Assembly: GCA_029204045.2 (NCBI GenBank)
Contig: CM055076.1
Location: forward strand, 16,293,902-16,357,901
Reading direction: 5' to 3'
Length of the DNA stretch: 64,000 bases
From: Tillandsia leiboldiana
Taxonomy: Eukaryota; Streptophyta; Magnoliopsida; Poales; Bromeliaceae
Shown piece by piece: positions 1 through 11,793 of this stretch. Positions within the stretch are counted from its first letter, which is position 1, and each line of letters begins with the position of its first letter. The notes under the pieces are model-generated. The model was not told the origin of the DNA, searched no databases, and worked only from the letters and a program-made list of their open reading frames with translations. The translations under genes and the position numbers were made by a program.

Positions 1-440
1 CCCGCGCATGCGGGGGCGCCGTGCGGGGCACCCGCGTGCGGAGCGCCGCGCGGGGCAGCCTGCGCATGCGGGGGCACCGCGCGGCGCAGCCCGCGCATGC
101 GGGGGCGCCGTGCGGGGCACCCGCGTGCGGGGCGCCGCGCGGGGCAGCCCGCGCATGCGGGGGCACCGCGCGGCGCAGCCCGCGCATGCGGGGGCGCCGT
201 GCGGGGCACCCGCGTGCGGGGCGCCGCGCGGGGCAGCCCGCGCATGCGGGGGCACCGCGCGGTGCGGCCCGCGCATGCGGGGGTGCCGTGCGGGGCACCC
301 GCATGCGGGGCGCCGCGCGGGGCAGCCCGCGCATGCGGGGGGGGGGGGGCACCGCGCGGTGCAGGCCGCGCATGCGGGGGTGCCGTGCGGGGCGCCCGCA
401 TGCGGGGTGGCCGCGGGGCAGCCGCACATGCGAGGCGCCG
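1..440. repeat. 89-bp GC-rich tandem repeat inside the LTR
   Basis: The word GCGCATGC recurs at 4, 93, 182 and 271, giving an 89-bp period. Each unit carries self-complementary GCATGC cores and alternates CGCCGTGCGGGGC with ACCGCGCGG words. A G-run of about ten bases sits near 340. The same array is in the 3' LTR at about 30940-31450. It is extremely CpG-rich. Confidence 0.9.
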
Positions 441-850
441 CGCGGACAGCACGGCGGCGCGTGGGGGGTTCGGTCGCTGCCGTCGGGGGCCGGCCGGTGT
501 TGGGGCTTTTCCTTACTTCGCGTTTAAAGGTTCTTGACCTCCCCGCCCGGGGATCCCGTCTTGCAGCTTCGGGGAGCGCGCCGGGACGCGGGGAGCCGAG
601 CGTGGTTTTTCTACTGGCGACAGGTGGGTTGTTTTTACTTTATTCCTAGCCTCTAAATTCTATCTTATTGGACGGGGTCTATTCTAAGTGTACTGGGGTT
701 ACGTAATGACGGGTGAAAGCTTATGCATGTTAGTGGGTTCGCTATAATGACTAGCGTCGATCGCCGACGGTGTTCTTCTTTTACAACCCTTATATGTCAG
801 CGGGCCACCTTTGAGTGCGCGCAGTATTACCTTGTTTTCGATTATGCACT

Positions 851-895
851 TTACCTCATTTACCTCATTTACCTCATTTACCTCATTTACCTCAT
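851..895 (+). repeat. Nine-base array TTACCTCAT x5
   Basis: Five perfect head-to-tail copies of TTACCTCAT are followed by an AT-rich tail. The same five copies are present at 31866-31910 in the 3' LTR, so the array predates this insertion or was copied by reverse transcription. Confidence 0.9.
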
Positions 896-964
896 TACTC
901 TTATTATTCTTATTGTGATACTGACATGATGGTGGTACGGTTACTGGGCTTGAGGTTGCCACAC

Positions 965-1012
965 GCGCACCCGCGGTTTGGCCACCGCAGAGGGTGCGCT
1001 TTTCCGGAAAAG
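965..1012 (+). other. Conserved hairpin plus 14-bp palindrome in LTR A
   Basis: GCGCACCC (965-972) pairs with GGGTGCGC (992-999). Inside it GCGGT pairs with ACCGC around the loop TTGGCC. The perfect palindrome CTTTTCCGGAAAAG follows immediately (999-1012). The block recurs at 31980-32027, on the minus strand at 3165-3206, at 56023-56070, and in a diverged minus-strand form near 60120-60180. Its role is unknown; an RNA structural or regulatory element is an inference. Confidence 0.6.
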
Positions 1013-1959
1013 AGGTCGTAGAACCCGTGTTTACCCACGAGGTGACGTAGTGGGGGCCCCTTATTAGTTGTGGGGTTGAGGCGCCTAGGTGCGAGCGGAG
1101 CGACCCGCCGGTTTAGTTGTCCGGCGCGGTCGCGGTGTTGCAGGTACGGTATGGGGCCGTCGGTAGTGGACCGACGCGGCCGGGTATTACAGGATGCAGA
1201 TATACAGGTTACCTTTCCCCCCCCCCTTCCCAAAAGGGTGGTTGCTCCGGTTGTCGCCACGGTTTGTTTTTATTATTTTCCCTTGCACGGCGTTTATTAG
1301 TCACTGACTTCCCACTTCGTGACAGGGCCCAGGCGAGGGGAGAGGTAGGTGGCGGTGAGGACGGGGCGGACACAGCGGGACCGTTGGAGACCCTGAACTT
1401 TATACTTTCCTTTTCTTTTCAGCTTTTCATTTATATTGTGGGCATGTGTGAGGTTCCCGATACCCTTGTGGGGTCGACGTAGATGTCGGTATTTGATTTT
1501 CTGTTTATGCACTACCTTCTCCTTTATTTCCTACTGGCCATTTGAAAAGCGAAACAAAAACAAAGAAAAGATTGCGAAAACCGTTTTCAAAATCTAAGTG
1601 TCGTGTGGGCACCGTTTTCAAAACCCTGGGGTTTATGCTGATTTCGAAACTCGTTTTCAAAACTTAAGTGCCGGGTGGGCACTCTTTAAAAACCGTGGAT
1701 TTATCCTTTCAAGTTGAAGTGGCCATGCGCTTAAATATTTAGAATACTGGTTGTATGAAATTGAATGTTGTGATTGAATGGTTATGTTTGCTTGGGAGAT
1801 GTATTCAACCACACGCCGTGCACGTACAGGGGAGACTCTGTCCGTTTGCAGAGAGATCCTGTATGTGCGGCGGGTCTGGGCACGCACCGGGAAAGAAAGA
1901 GACCTTTCAAAAAAAAAAAATGTGCCGTTTCCGCTAAAACAAACCCCCGGGGCGTGACA

Positions 1960-2078
1960 GATTAAGATGGTATCAGAGACTTCATTCAATCACAACAGCT
2001 CGTGCCGACATCCGTGGGAATGCCTCACATACCTACGAATAAATGAAATGGGTGGGGCATAGGATTTTAGAACGTGAG
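1960..2078 (+). promoter_or_regulatory. Primer-binding site and 5' leader of the Tekay element
   Basis: TGGTATCAGAGAC at 1968-1980 lies eight bases after the LTR end. It matches the start of the plant initiator tRNA-Met primer-binding site (TGGTATCAGAGC) over 11 bases and would prime minus-strand cDNA synthesis. The leader continues to GTGAG (2074-2078), where the nested element begins. It resumes after that element's far end, at 11794 in the first copy and 25324 in the second. Confidence 0.85.
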
Positions 2079-5000
2079 TGTCACGCCCCGGGGGTTTAAT
2101 TTCGCGGAAACGATTCACAAAAGGTATGGGTTTGGCGTGTATAATTTTTTTTTGAAAAACCTTCTTCCCCGGCGCGTGCCCAGACCCGCCGCATATACAG
2201 GATCACTCAGCAAACGGACAGAGTCTCCCCTGTATATGCACGGCGTCGCGACACATACCATGTACAAAAACGGATGATCATTCAATCACAACGGTTCAAA
2301 CCTACGTCTATTCACGAAATGCTAAATAAATCTCACGGCCGATCAGTTTAAAAGGATAAATCCACAGTTGTTGAAATGGCGCCCACCCGGCGCCCATATT
2401 TTGAAAACACCTTTCGAAAGCAACATAAACCCAGAGGTTTTGGAAAACAGTGCCCACACGACACTTAGGTTTTAAAATCCCTTTTCGAAATCCATAAATC
2501 CACAAGGTTTTGAAAACGGTGCCCACACGACACCTAGGTTTTGAAATCCAGTTTTCGCAATCTTTTCTTTGGTTTGCTCTTGATTTTCTTAAAGCGGCCG
2601 ACCGAGATGAAAAAGGAATTAAATAATTCAAAAACTACCATGCCGACATCCACACCGACCCCACGAGGGTATCGAGAACCGCACCACAGTCTACCATGTA
2701 AATGAAATGCGAAGGGGGGAAAAGGAAAGTACTGTTCGGGGTCACCAGGGACCCAAGAACTCCTGCCGCGGCCTCACCGTCGCCTAACTCTCCCCCCTGG
2801 AGGACCCTGTCGCAAAGTGGGAAGTCAGCGACTAAACAATAATGATAATGACAAAGCAGGAAAGGAAGCCAAACCCAACAGTAAAACTATCCGGAGCAAC
2901 CACTCGACTCACTGGAAGAGTGGCACGCGAACACATGTAACTCCTGCAACATCAGTAATGCCTGTAACACCTATACACCTTGATCTCGCCGGGCACCTAT
3001 CCCGACAGATCGCACCGCTCACACCTTGGGGCACCTGACCTCGTCGGACACCTATCCCGACAGATCGCACCTTTTCCCCCACCTTTTGCTGCCTCAAACC
3101 CCACACCTACGGGGGCCCCCACCACTTCACCTTGTGGGTTAACACGGGTCGAAGACCGCTTTCCCGGAAAAGAGCACCCTTTGCGGTGGCCAAACCGCGG
3201 GTGCGCGTGTCGCAACCACGAGCTCAAAAACCCGGACACAGGACAATATCGCAAACATAGAGACCGTCAGCGTTAGTATTACAAATATGCAGTTAAACAA
3301 CTATCCAAGAATACCGAGTCTATACTTAGTCTCAAAGGAACCCACAATAATGAACCAAGTACCCAAACGAAACCAACAATAATGAACCAAGTACTCCAGA
3401 CGAAACCAACCATAATGAACCAAGTACCCAAAACGTAACCAACAATAATGAACCAAGTACTCCAGACGAAACCAACCATAATGAACCAAGTACCCAAAAC
3501 GTAACCAACAATAATGAACCAAGTACACACCACACGATAATCATGACAGTAACGAAAATGGGCATAAAGGGGTTCTAAGGATGTACCCACCTGAAACGCG
3601 AAGAAGGAGGTGTACGGAACTCCCGCTAAAACACTCCACCCTGTGCCCGAAAAAGCTACAGTAAGTAATGGTGTTAAAAACCTCGTCGTGGTCAAAAACA
3701 CTGAACAACGGGGCGAAACGGGCCAAAAACGGAGCTTCTGGGCTCTTTGGCAGAAGGCTGGTGCACGGTCCAGGCGTGGACCGGGTCTGCGGCCAAGGGT
3801 GGCGGCCCTCACAGACCGGGCGCACACTGTGCGGTGAACCGCCCCATCCTGGGCCGGGCCGCGCACGGGCAAAAAGGCGCGCGCCGGGTTCATCACTTCC
3901 CGGTCGCGGCGCAGCACCGGGCGCACACTGTGCGGTGAACCGCGCTTGCGGGCTGGGCCGGCGCACGCAACCGTGCACCGGGTCTGCGCCCCCAGGCCGC
4001 GGGGCGTGCGCCGGGTGCACGCCCAGCGTGTGGACTGCGCACTTGCGGCCCGGTCTGGCGCACGCAGCTGTGCGCCGGGTTCACGCCCGCAGGTGGCCGA
4101 TCCGTGCGCCGGGTGCACGATCGGCCGGTGGACCGCGGCTGAGGGAGCCGTACGGGATGAACAGTAAGTTTCCCGTTTCGCGTTTTCTCTCCGTTTTCGC
4201 TCCCGTGCGATACCGGCGACGACCCCGCGAACATTGTAACGGCGGCGGCGGCCTCCCGTCTAACAACGGCGGCGGCGGCCTCCCGTTCGACACCACGCCT
4301 CGCACGCAACACAACAAGAAGGAAAACCCTAAATCGAAAAAGATAACCGGGAAGGCCCGAACCGTTTACCTTGTTTTCGCCGGTGAGGGAGGAAGGAAGA
4401 GGATCGTCCCGCTCTCGTTCGCCGGGTTCCGCAGGGCGTGCGATCGTCCTTCCTTCTCCTCGTCTCCGTCTCGGTTCCTCACTCCCTCGGTTGAAAAGAG
4501 AGGAAATATGGATTGGGGTTTTATTTTCCCCTTCCCTTTCTTAACAGGGCCGCCTTAAACCCTAGCCGTCAAGGGAAAAACCCTAAATTAACCGAAATCA
4601 AAACCGACGGCTAAGATTGTCCCGAAAAGCGTGTCAATCGCTCGCACGGATCCCGGAGCACCCTGAAAGGGGCCTAAACTTCAAAAATTTATTCTGGGAG
4701 ATCCGGGAGTCGGAATTCGAATCCGATCGCGTCTCCGTTCACCGTTTTGCGAGCTCTAACACCAAAAATTATCCGCAAGTTCCGACAACCAACCCAGAAT
4801 TTCTCGAATTTCAACCCCTCCTTAATCAACTGAAAACATTCGGTTAGGACCCAAGATGGAAAACCGGAAGGTTGAAGTATCCCCACATAAATAAAATAAC
4901 CCAGTGCCATAAACCGATGAGAATTCCGATCACAGCAGGTTCCCCGTCCGATCGCCTCGAAGAACGTGCCGGCCACTTAACACGGATTCCGATGCGCCAC

Positions 5001-5215
5001 TCAAAGGCAAACGCTTTGACCCCCATTTCGGGAGATCCGTAAATCGGAATCCGAATCCGTTCGCTTTGCCGCCCTCCGTTCTTCGAGCTCAATCGCAGAA
5101 AAATACTGGCGGCCCCGGTCAGTCCATTACAGAAAACGGTGGAAAGTTTACCTATCAGTCCCGTCAACAAAAAAAAGGGAGGTACACAAGGGCAAGGGAA
5201 CGCCAGGACTCTACA
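2079..5215 (-). repeat. 3' LTR of nested element, first copy
   Basis: This 3137-bp LTR has TG...CA ends. It contains about six roughly 33-bp sub-units built on ATAATGAACCAAGTAC (about 3345-3530), a GC-rich section rich in GTGCGCCGGGTGCACG-type words (about 3760-4140), and GGCGGCGGCGGCCTCCCGT twice (about 4230-4285). The minus-strand start TGTAGAGTCCTGG is related to, but distinct from, the host element's TGTAATAACC start. Confidence 0.9.
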
Positions 5216-5249
5216 TCACTCACCACTAAAAAAAAAAGTTTCGTCCTCG

Positions 5250-6860
5250 AAACTTAATCCTGGTCCGCGACGCATAAAACTGAGTAGCACTCCTCCATCT
5301 TTGACTCCCGTTCCTAAGTCGCTTCGCGTTCTTCTTGGTTGTTCCACAGCGCCTTCCCATAGGGGATCGCCCGGTTGCGCAATCCTTTTTGTCCTCTCGT
5401 GCTAAGGTTCGCACCGGTGTTCCGTCGGAGCTCGGGTCCTCTCTAGGCTCAAAGGCAGTGACCATCCGTCACCCAAAATCAAGTAAGCAGGTTCAGAGCA
5501 CCTCTTCGAGAATCCGTCTTATTCGCTCGGGCTGTCCGCCGGTCTGGGGGTGAAACACCATGCTGAAGTGTGGTTTAGTCTTTAAAGCTTGCCCTAGACT
5601 TTGCCAACTGTTCGACACCAGCCGAGAGCCTCTAGTCCACGTCGTACGGGTGGTTGGAAAAAGAGTCGCCTTCGTCAGTCGATCTACCGTGACTCAAACC
5701 GCATCCCGTCCTTGAATATCTTCGTGTCACCCGGATGCGCCGTATAGGGGGCGCAGTGCGCCTCTAACGGTATCTCCTCCTTCAACTCTGGCAGCTCCGG
5801 TAAGCAATTTCGCCCTCGAAAACGTGTTGCGTCGTTCGCACTCGCCGAAGAGTCGCTCGCGTGGTCCGGGGTCTTGTCTCGAATAAGTTGTATCTGTGTG
5901 CCCGTTTTCTGACCTTCTAGGGTTGGCTCGACCATCAACGATAAAAGTCGCGCGACAGTACCGATCCTGCTAAGTACTCGCGCTTGTCAGTTTCCTCCTC
6001 GACTTGACCCTTCCTGCTCAAAACATCCGTTACTACACTTGCTTTTCCCGAGGTGATACTGGACGGTCCAGCCGAGTCCTTCAGCAACTCCAACCCATGC
6101 CTGTGCCGCAAAACAATTCCTTCTCTGCGAACAAAACTCAAAGCTCTGGCGATCCAAAAACACATCCCGAGGAACCCCAAAAGGTGGTGTCTCCAACGTT
6201 TTAAAACGGAGACGACTGCTGCCAGTTTCGAATCGTGTGCCGGGCAGTTCCGCTCACATTCCCTGTGATTCCCGTTGCTGACACAAAGTGCCCCAAAAAG
6301 TCCACTTTGCGAAGTCTGAACTCACATTTCTTAAACCTAGCGAACAGCCCCTGGTCCCTGAGAGTCCGGAGAATAATCTGTAAGTGCCTCTCGTAGCTGA
6401 TCGAAGTGGTCATCCATTCCGGACTTGTTCTTCACTGTAACCTTGTCTATCTCCCTGTAGTCGATGCGTAGACGCAGTCCTCCGTTCTTCTTTCGCACGA
6501 AAGGCACGGGTGCGTCCCAAGGCGACACACACGGTCTGATGAACCCCTTATCCAGAAAAACTCCTAGTTGTGCCCGGTAGAAGCTTGAAAGAGAGGATGA
6601 CCCCCTTGCTCGGGGGTATTCCCGGCAGTTCAGTCAGGAGGACGTCGAAACTAACCCCTACAACGGGGGTGTCAGTGAGAAAAGCAGTGGGTCAAGTCGC
6701 TAGGCTCACTGAAACGATGTAACTATACATCCGCCTGGTACCTCGTGAACCGGTCCATGCCCAGCACCTCGTAGTAATCCTGCTTCCCGACTCGGAATTC
6801 CCCGTCACAACGCCGCCGGTCCGCAAACTACCCCAGCCAGCGCTGAGCAGTTAGCAACAA
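5250..6860 (-). pseudogene. Decayed gag-pol remnant (PR-RT-RH-IN-chromodomain relics), first copy
   Basis: Collinear fragments of the Tekay polyprotein can be read on the minus strand through frameshifts and stops. They are a protease/RT linker like VLGMDRFTRYQA (about 6740-6815), an RT N-terminal part with [17 protein letters not shown] (about 6420-6510), an RT C-terminal part with [16 protein letters not shown] (about 6290-6380), an RNase H tail with LELLKD and VLSRKG (about 6010-6120), an integrase zinc-finger part (about 5700-5790), an integrase core with FHPQTGGQPER (about 5520-5570), and a chromodomain with RNRAIPY and REATWE (about 5270-5390). The catalytic RT motif region and large parts of the integrase core are missing. 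No gag could be recognised. It cannot encode a working enzyme. Confidence 0.82.
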
Positions 6861-8640
6861 AATCTCGCGATGCTTCGAGGTACCCCAGTCGTACCACCCA
6901 ACCAGTACCAATGAGCCCTTAAAAGTCTAGAACAACGAACCCGAAAACAAGGAAAACAACCGCACTAACGCCTTCACAAGGCTACAAGAGGTGCCAACAA
7001 AACAGGCTGGGTTACTAACCACCCGAAATTTCCTCCCTGCACACAACGAACTCACCTGTCACCCACCCGGACCGCTCCTCTCCGTCACCAACACGGATCA
7101 CAAGCTCGAAGTCTAACCACCATCCCGGACTACCCGTTCCGACTGTCCATCCTACCGAGGCGATGGTCAGGACTAACGTTAGGTTTCAGCTCTAAGACCT
7201 ACCCCAAGGTCTACCCCACAGAAAGGGCTGCGTACAGGGCCTCCTAGCCGAAAGTGACCAGTGCCCAAAACTCCGAGTAGTCGCCAGATTCCCCTTGACT
7301 CACACCTGTCCCAAAAGATCAACAATCCAAAGCGCTCCCAAACTAAGCCTCAAGGCTATGCCTTAGTCATGGGAACCTGGTGACGAAACCCACAAGGTAA
7401 GGTCCTACCTCCGTCCTGGCACCGACGGGGTGCGACACTCAAAAAAAAACTAACTCTCGGTCCCAAACCGTTGCCCCTCCAAGTACCGGGCATCGAAACG
7501 AGCGGTAAACCTCCAGACCAACGGTGACACTCTCAACTAGGAGAAAATCTAAGCTCAAGGTCCGCTCAACAATGACCTCCAGGTACTGAAGACTACCCAT
7601 CTGAAACCAAAAGGGTCGGAAGAGGACAAGCAACGAAAACCGCAAGAAGAGCCCTGTCCAAAGTTGCCTAGGTTCACTAAACGCACTCGAGGGATCACAC
7701 GCCATCCCACCAGCAGGACAACCGAACCGACACACTTGTGCAGAAAACAGAAACCCAACTCAAAGCTTTACCACCACAACCCCACTAAAAGTCACCACTT
7801 ACGCACCCTTGTGCGAAGCGAGGTACGGCCTCTCTGCCCCCAAAACGAGCCCAAACGAAGAAGATTTACTAGCCCCGGTGGTCTCCTTTCTCAACCTAAA
7901 GGGGAACCCCAAGACCCCACCACGACGATTTCTGCAACCATCGCAGTGACTATAGTGAGAAGCCGAACTATGGGTAACAATCATAGGGGAAGAATCCTCA
8001 TTCCCACCCATACCTTGCCCATGGTGCAAAAAAGAAACGGCCGACTACCCGCTAAAACCCAACACCCAAAGACCTAGAAGGAACAACCTTAGACCAACGG
8101 CTGTCCAGCTATCCACGACCGACAAACAGCCGACCACTAACAAACACCGGCGGATTACTCTACCCCCAAGTCGCCGTCACTAACGACGACCAACACGTCG
8201 GCAGGGGAAGGGGGTTCGAAAAACAAAAGCCGGCGCAACGATCTGCGGTGATAACAGCCGCACCAAGTGCATGAACAACGTCAGCAGGCCCACCGTGTCC
8301 CGTGCTGGTTGCTTAATCCATTGATTCCTAGCAACCATAACTACCCCGGTGGCAGCCGGCCTCGACCCCAGCCTCCACAACAACACGACTACACATGCAC
8401 GACAACCATGCTAAACCGAGAAGAAACAAAACATAACCCGTACACCCACACAACACAAGTCAGTTTTAGCCTCCTGCTAGCATAGCACTCAAACAACTAT
8501 CGAGAAAAGGGACCTATAGATTCCCCCCCCCCCTCCTCGATCACCCGCGTTCTACGCTTCTATGCCATTCATTTCATTCATTTGTAGCTAAGTGAGGTAT
8601 CTTTGTGGATGTCGGGCACAAACTGTTGTGATTGAAGAAA
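6861..8640. other. Non-coding internal region of nested element, first copy
   Basis: This 1.8-kb stretch lies between the pol remnant and the primer site and is C-rich on the + strand. Open frames up to about 200 codons occur on the + strand (about 7664-8077), opposite to the element, and change length between the two copies through single-base indels. No gag or other domain was recognised. A poly-C run lies near 8523. Confidence 0.6.
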
Positions 8641-8653
8641 GTCTCTGATACCA
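8641..8653 (-). promoter_or_regulatory. tRNA-Met primer-binding site of nested element, first copy
   Basis: GTCTCTGATACCA on the + strand is the reverse complement of TGGTATCAGAGAC, eight bases inside the LTR end at 8662. It fixes the element's orientation as minus. Confidence 0.9.
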
Positions 8654-8661
8654 TCTTAATC

Positions 8662-11600
8662 TGTCACGCCCCGGGGGTTTAATTCCGCGGAAACGATTCA
8701 CAAAAGGTATGGGTTTGGCGTGTATAATTTTTTTTTGAAAAACCTTCTTCCCCGGCGCGTGCCCAGACCCGCCGCATATACAGGATCACTCAGCAAACGG
8801 ACAGAGTCTCCCCTGTATATGCACGGCGTCGCGACACATACCATGTACAAAACGGATGATCATTCAATCACAACGGTTCAAACCTACGTCTATTCACGAA
8901 ATGCTAAATAAATCTCACGGCCGATCAGTTTAAAAGGATAAATCCACAGTTGTTGAAACGGCGCCCACCCGGCGCCCATATTTTGAAAACACCTTTCGAA
9001 AGCAACATAAACCCAGAGGTTTTGGAAAACAGTGCCCACACGACACTTAGGTTTTAAATCCCTTTTCAAAATCCATAAATCCACAAGGTTTTGAAAACGG
9101 TGCCCACACGACACCTAGGTTTTGAAATCCAGTTTTCGCAATCTTTTCTTTGGTTTGCTCTTGATTTTCTTAAAGCGGCCGACCGAGATGAAAAAGGAAT
9201 TAAATAATTCAAAAACTACCATGCCGACATCCACACCGACCCCACGAGGGTATCGAGAACCGCACCACAGTCTACCATGTAAATGAAATGCGAAGGGGGA
9301 AAAAGGAAAGTACTGTTCGGGGTCACCAGGGACCCAAGAACTCCTGCCGCGGCCTCACCGTCGCCTAACTCTCCCCCTGGAGGACCCTGTCGCAAAGTGG
9401 GAAGTCAGCGACTAAACAATAATGATAATGACAAAGCAGGAAAGGAAGCCAAACCCAACAGTAAAACTATCCGGAGCAACCACTCGACTCACTGGAAGAG
9501 TGGCACGCGAACACATGTAACTCCTGCAACATCAGTAATGCCTGTAACACCTATACACCTTGATCTCGCCGGGCACCTATCCCGACAGATCGCACCGCTC
9601 ACACCTTGGGGCACCTGACCTCGTCGGACACCTATCCCGACAGATCGCACCTTTTCCCCCACCTTTTGCTGCCTCAAACCCCACACCTACGGGGGCCCCC
9701 ACCACTTCACCTTGTGGGTTAACACGGGTCGAAGACCGCTTTCCCGGAAAAGAGCACCCTTTGCGGTGGCCAAACCGCGGGTGCGCGTGTCGCAACCACG
9801 AGCTCAAAAACCCGGACACAGGACAATATCGCAAACATAGAGACCGTCAGCGTTAGTATTACAAATATGCAGTTAAACAACTATCCAAGAATACCGAGTC
9901 TATACTTAGTCTCAAAGGAACCCACAATAATGAACCAAGTACCCAAACGAAACCAACAATAATGAACCAAGTACTCCAGACGAAACCAACCATAATGAAC
10001 CAAGTACCCAAAACGTAACCAACAATAATGAACCAAGTACTCCAGACGAAACCAACCATAATGAACCAAGTACCCAAACGTAACCAACAATAATGAACCA
10101 AGTACACACCACACGATAATCATGACAGTAACGAAAATGGGCATAAAGGGGTTCTAAGGATGTACCCACCTGAAACGCGAAGAAGGAGGTGTACGGAACT
10201 CCCGCTAAAACACTCCACCCTGTGCCCGAAAAAGCTACAGTAAGTAATGGTGTTAAAAACCTCGTCGTGGTCAAAAACACTGAACAACGGGGCGAAACGG
10301 GCCAAAAACGGAGCTTCTGGGCTCTTTGGCAGAAGGCTGGTGCACGGTCCAGGCGTGGACCGGGTCTGCGGCCAAGGGTGGCGGCCCTCACAGACCGGGC
10401 GCACACTGTGCGGTGAACCGCCCCATCCTGGGCCGGGCCGCGCACGGGCAAAAAGGCGCGCGCCGGGTTCATCACTTCCCGGTCGCGGCGCCAGCACCGG
10501 GCGCACACTGTGCGGTGAACCGCGCTTGCGGGCTGGGCCGGCGCACGCAACCGTGCACCGGGTCTGCGCCCCCAGGCCGCGGGGCGTGCGCCGGGTGCAC
10601 GCCCAGCGTGTGGACTGCGCACTTGCGGCCCGGTCTGGCGCACGCAGCTGTGCGCCGGGTTCACGCCCGCAGGTGGCCGATCCGTGCGCCGGGTGCACGA
10701 TCGGCCGGTGTGACCGCGGCTGAGGGAGCCGTACGGGATGAACAGTAAGTTTCCGTTTCGCGTTTTCTCTCCGTTTTCGCTCCCGTGCGATACCGGCGAC
10801 GACCCCGCGAACATTGTAACGGCGGCGGCGGCCTCCCGTCTAACAACGGCGGCGGCGGCCTCCCGTTCGACACCACGCCTCGCACGCAACACAACAAGAA
10901 GGAAAACCCTAAATCGAAAAAGATAACCGGGAAGGCCCGAACCGTTTACCTTGTTTTCGCCGGTGAGGGAGGAAGGAAGAGGATCGTCCCGCTCTCGTTC
11001 GCCGGGTTCCGCAGGGCGTGCGATCGTCCTTCCTTCTCCTCGTCTCCGTCTCGGTTCCTCACTCCCTCGGTTGAAAAGAGAGGAAATATGGATTGGGGTT
11101 TTATTTTCCCCTTCCCTTTCTTAACAGGGCCGCCTTAAACCCTAGCCGTCAAGGGAAAAACCCTAAATTAACCGAAATCAAAACCGACGGCTAAGATTGT
11201 CCCGAAAAGCGTGTCAATCGCTCGCACGGATCCCGGAGCACCCTGAAAGGGGCCTAAACTTCAAAAATTTATTCTGGGAGATCCGGGAGTCGGAATTCGA
11301 ATCCGATCGCGTCTCCGTTCACCGTTTTGCGAGCTCTAACACCAAAATTATCCGCAAGTTCCGACAACCAACCCAGAATTTCTCGAATTTCAACCCCTCC
11401 TTAATCAACTGAAAACATTCGGTTAGGACCCAAGATGGAAAACCGGAAGGTTGAAGTATCCCCACATAAATAAAATAACCCAGTGCCATAAACCGATGAG
11501 AATTCCGATCACAGCAGGTTCCCCGTCCGATCGCCTCGAAGAACGTGCCGGCCACTTAACACGGATTCCGATGCGCCACTCAAAGGCAAACGCTTTGACC

Positions 11601-11793
11601 CCCATTTTGGGAGATCCGTAAATCGGAATCCGAATCCGTTCGCTTTGCGCCCTCCGTTCTTCGAGCTCAATCGCAGAAAAATACTGGCGGCCCCGGTCAG
11701 TCCATTACAGAAAACGGTGGAAAGTTTACCTATCAGTCCCGTCAACAAAAAAAAGGGAGGTACACAAGGGCAAGGGAACGCCAGGACTCTACA
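8662..11793 (-). repeat. 5' LTR of nested element, first copy
   Basis: This 3132-bp LTR is nearly identical to 2079-5215. It carries CATTTTGGG (about 11605) where the 3' LTR has CATTTCGGG, and TTCCGCGG near its outer end where the other has TTTCGCGG. The same LTR-specific differences recur in the second copy, showing that both copies represent the same element. Confidence 0.9.

Larger units (their letters stand above)
1..1959 (+). repeat. 5' LTR of the Tekay-type element (left-truncated by window)
   Basis: The segment is nearly identical to 31018-32972 of the 3' LTR and ends GGGGCGTGACA, the canonical CA end, directly before a primer-binding site. It holds a GC-rich 89-bp tandem array (1 to about 440), a nine-base array (851-895), a hairpin-forming block (965-1012) and, near its 3' end, a poly-A stretch. 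The many open frames across the GC array are compositional and are not genes. Confidence 0.9.
2079..11793 (-). mobile_element. Nested non-autonomous family A element, first copy
   Basis: On the + strand it reads TGTCACGCCCC at 2079 to GGACTCTACA at 11793. It is flanked by GTGAG at 2074-2078 and 11794-11798, a perfect 5-bp target duplication as Ty3/gypsy integrases make. LTRs are 2079-5215 (3' LTR) and 8662-11793 (5' LTR). By eye they differ at only a handful of sites over 3.1 kb, so it moved recently. The internal region is only 3.4 kb, with a minus-strand tRNA-Met site at 8641-8653 and a broken pol at about 5250-6860. The LTR outer ends and U3-like region resemble the host element's LTR in reverse orientation. 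Lacking any intact protein, it presumably uses proteins of its autonomous relative. Confidence 0.92.

Noticed and set aside
1..649. Long overlapping open frames of Arg/Gly/Ala-rich protein across the GC array (also about 30833-31671 on both strands)
   Set aside because: All frames on both strands stay open because the 89-bp repeat lacks A/T-rich stop words. It lies within an LTR and has no coding signal.
3340..3530. CRISPR-like array of about 33-bp repeats (also 9925-10110, 16880-17060 and 23450-23640)
   Set aside because: Units are directly adjacent without unique spacers, lie in a plant LTR and are copied in both LTRs. They are simple tandem repeats.
3279..4558. Open frames up to about 300 codons on both strands in the nested element's LTR (repeated in every LTR copy)
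   Set aside because: They overlap each other on opposite strands, shift between LTR copies with single-base indels and have low-complexity composition.
7664..8077. A + strand gene in the nested element's internal region
   Set aside because: It is opposite to the element, its length differs between the two copies (137 versus 202 codons) because of one-base changes, and there is no recognisable domain.
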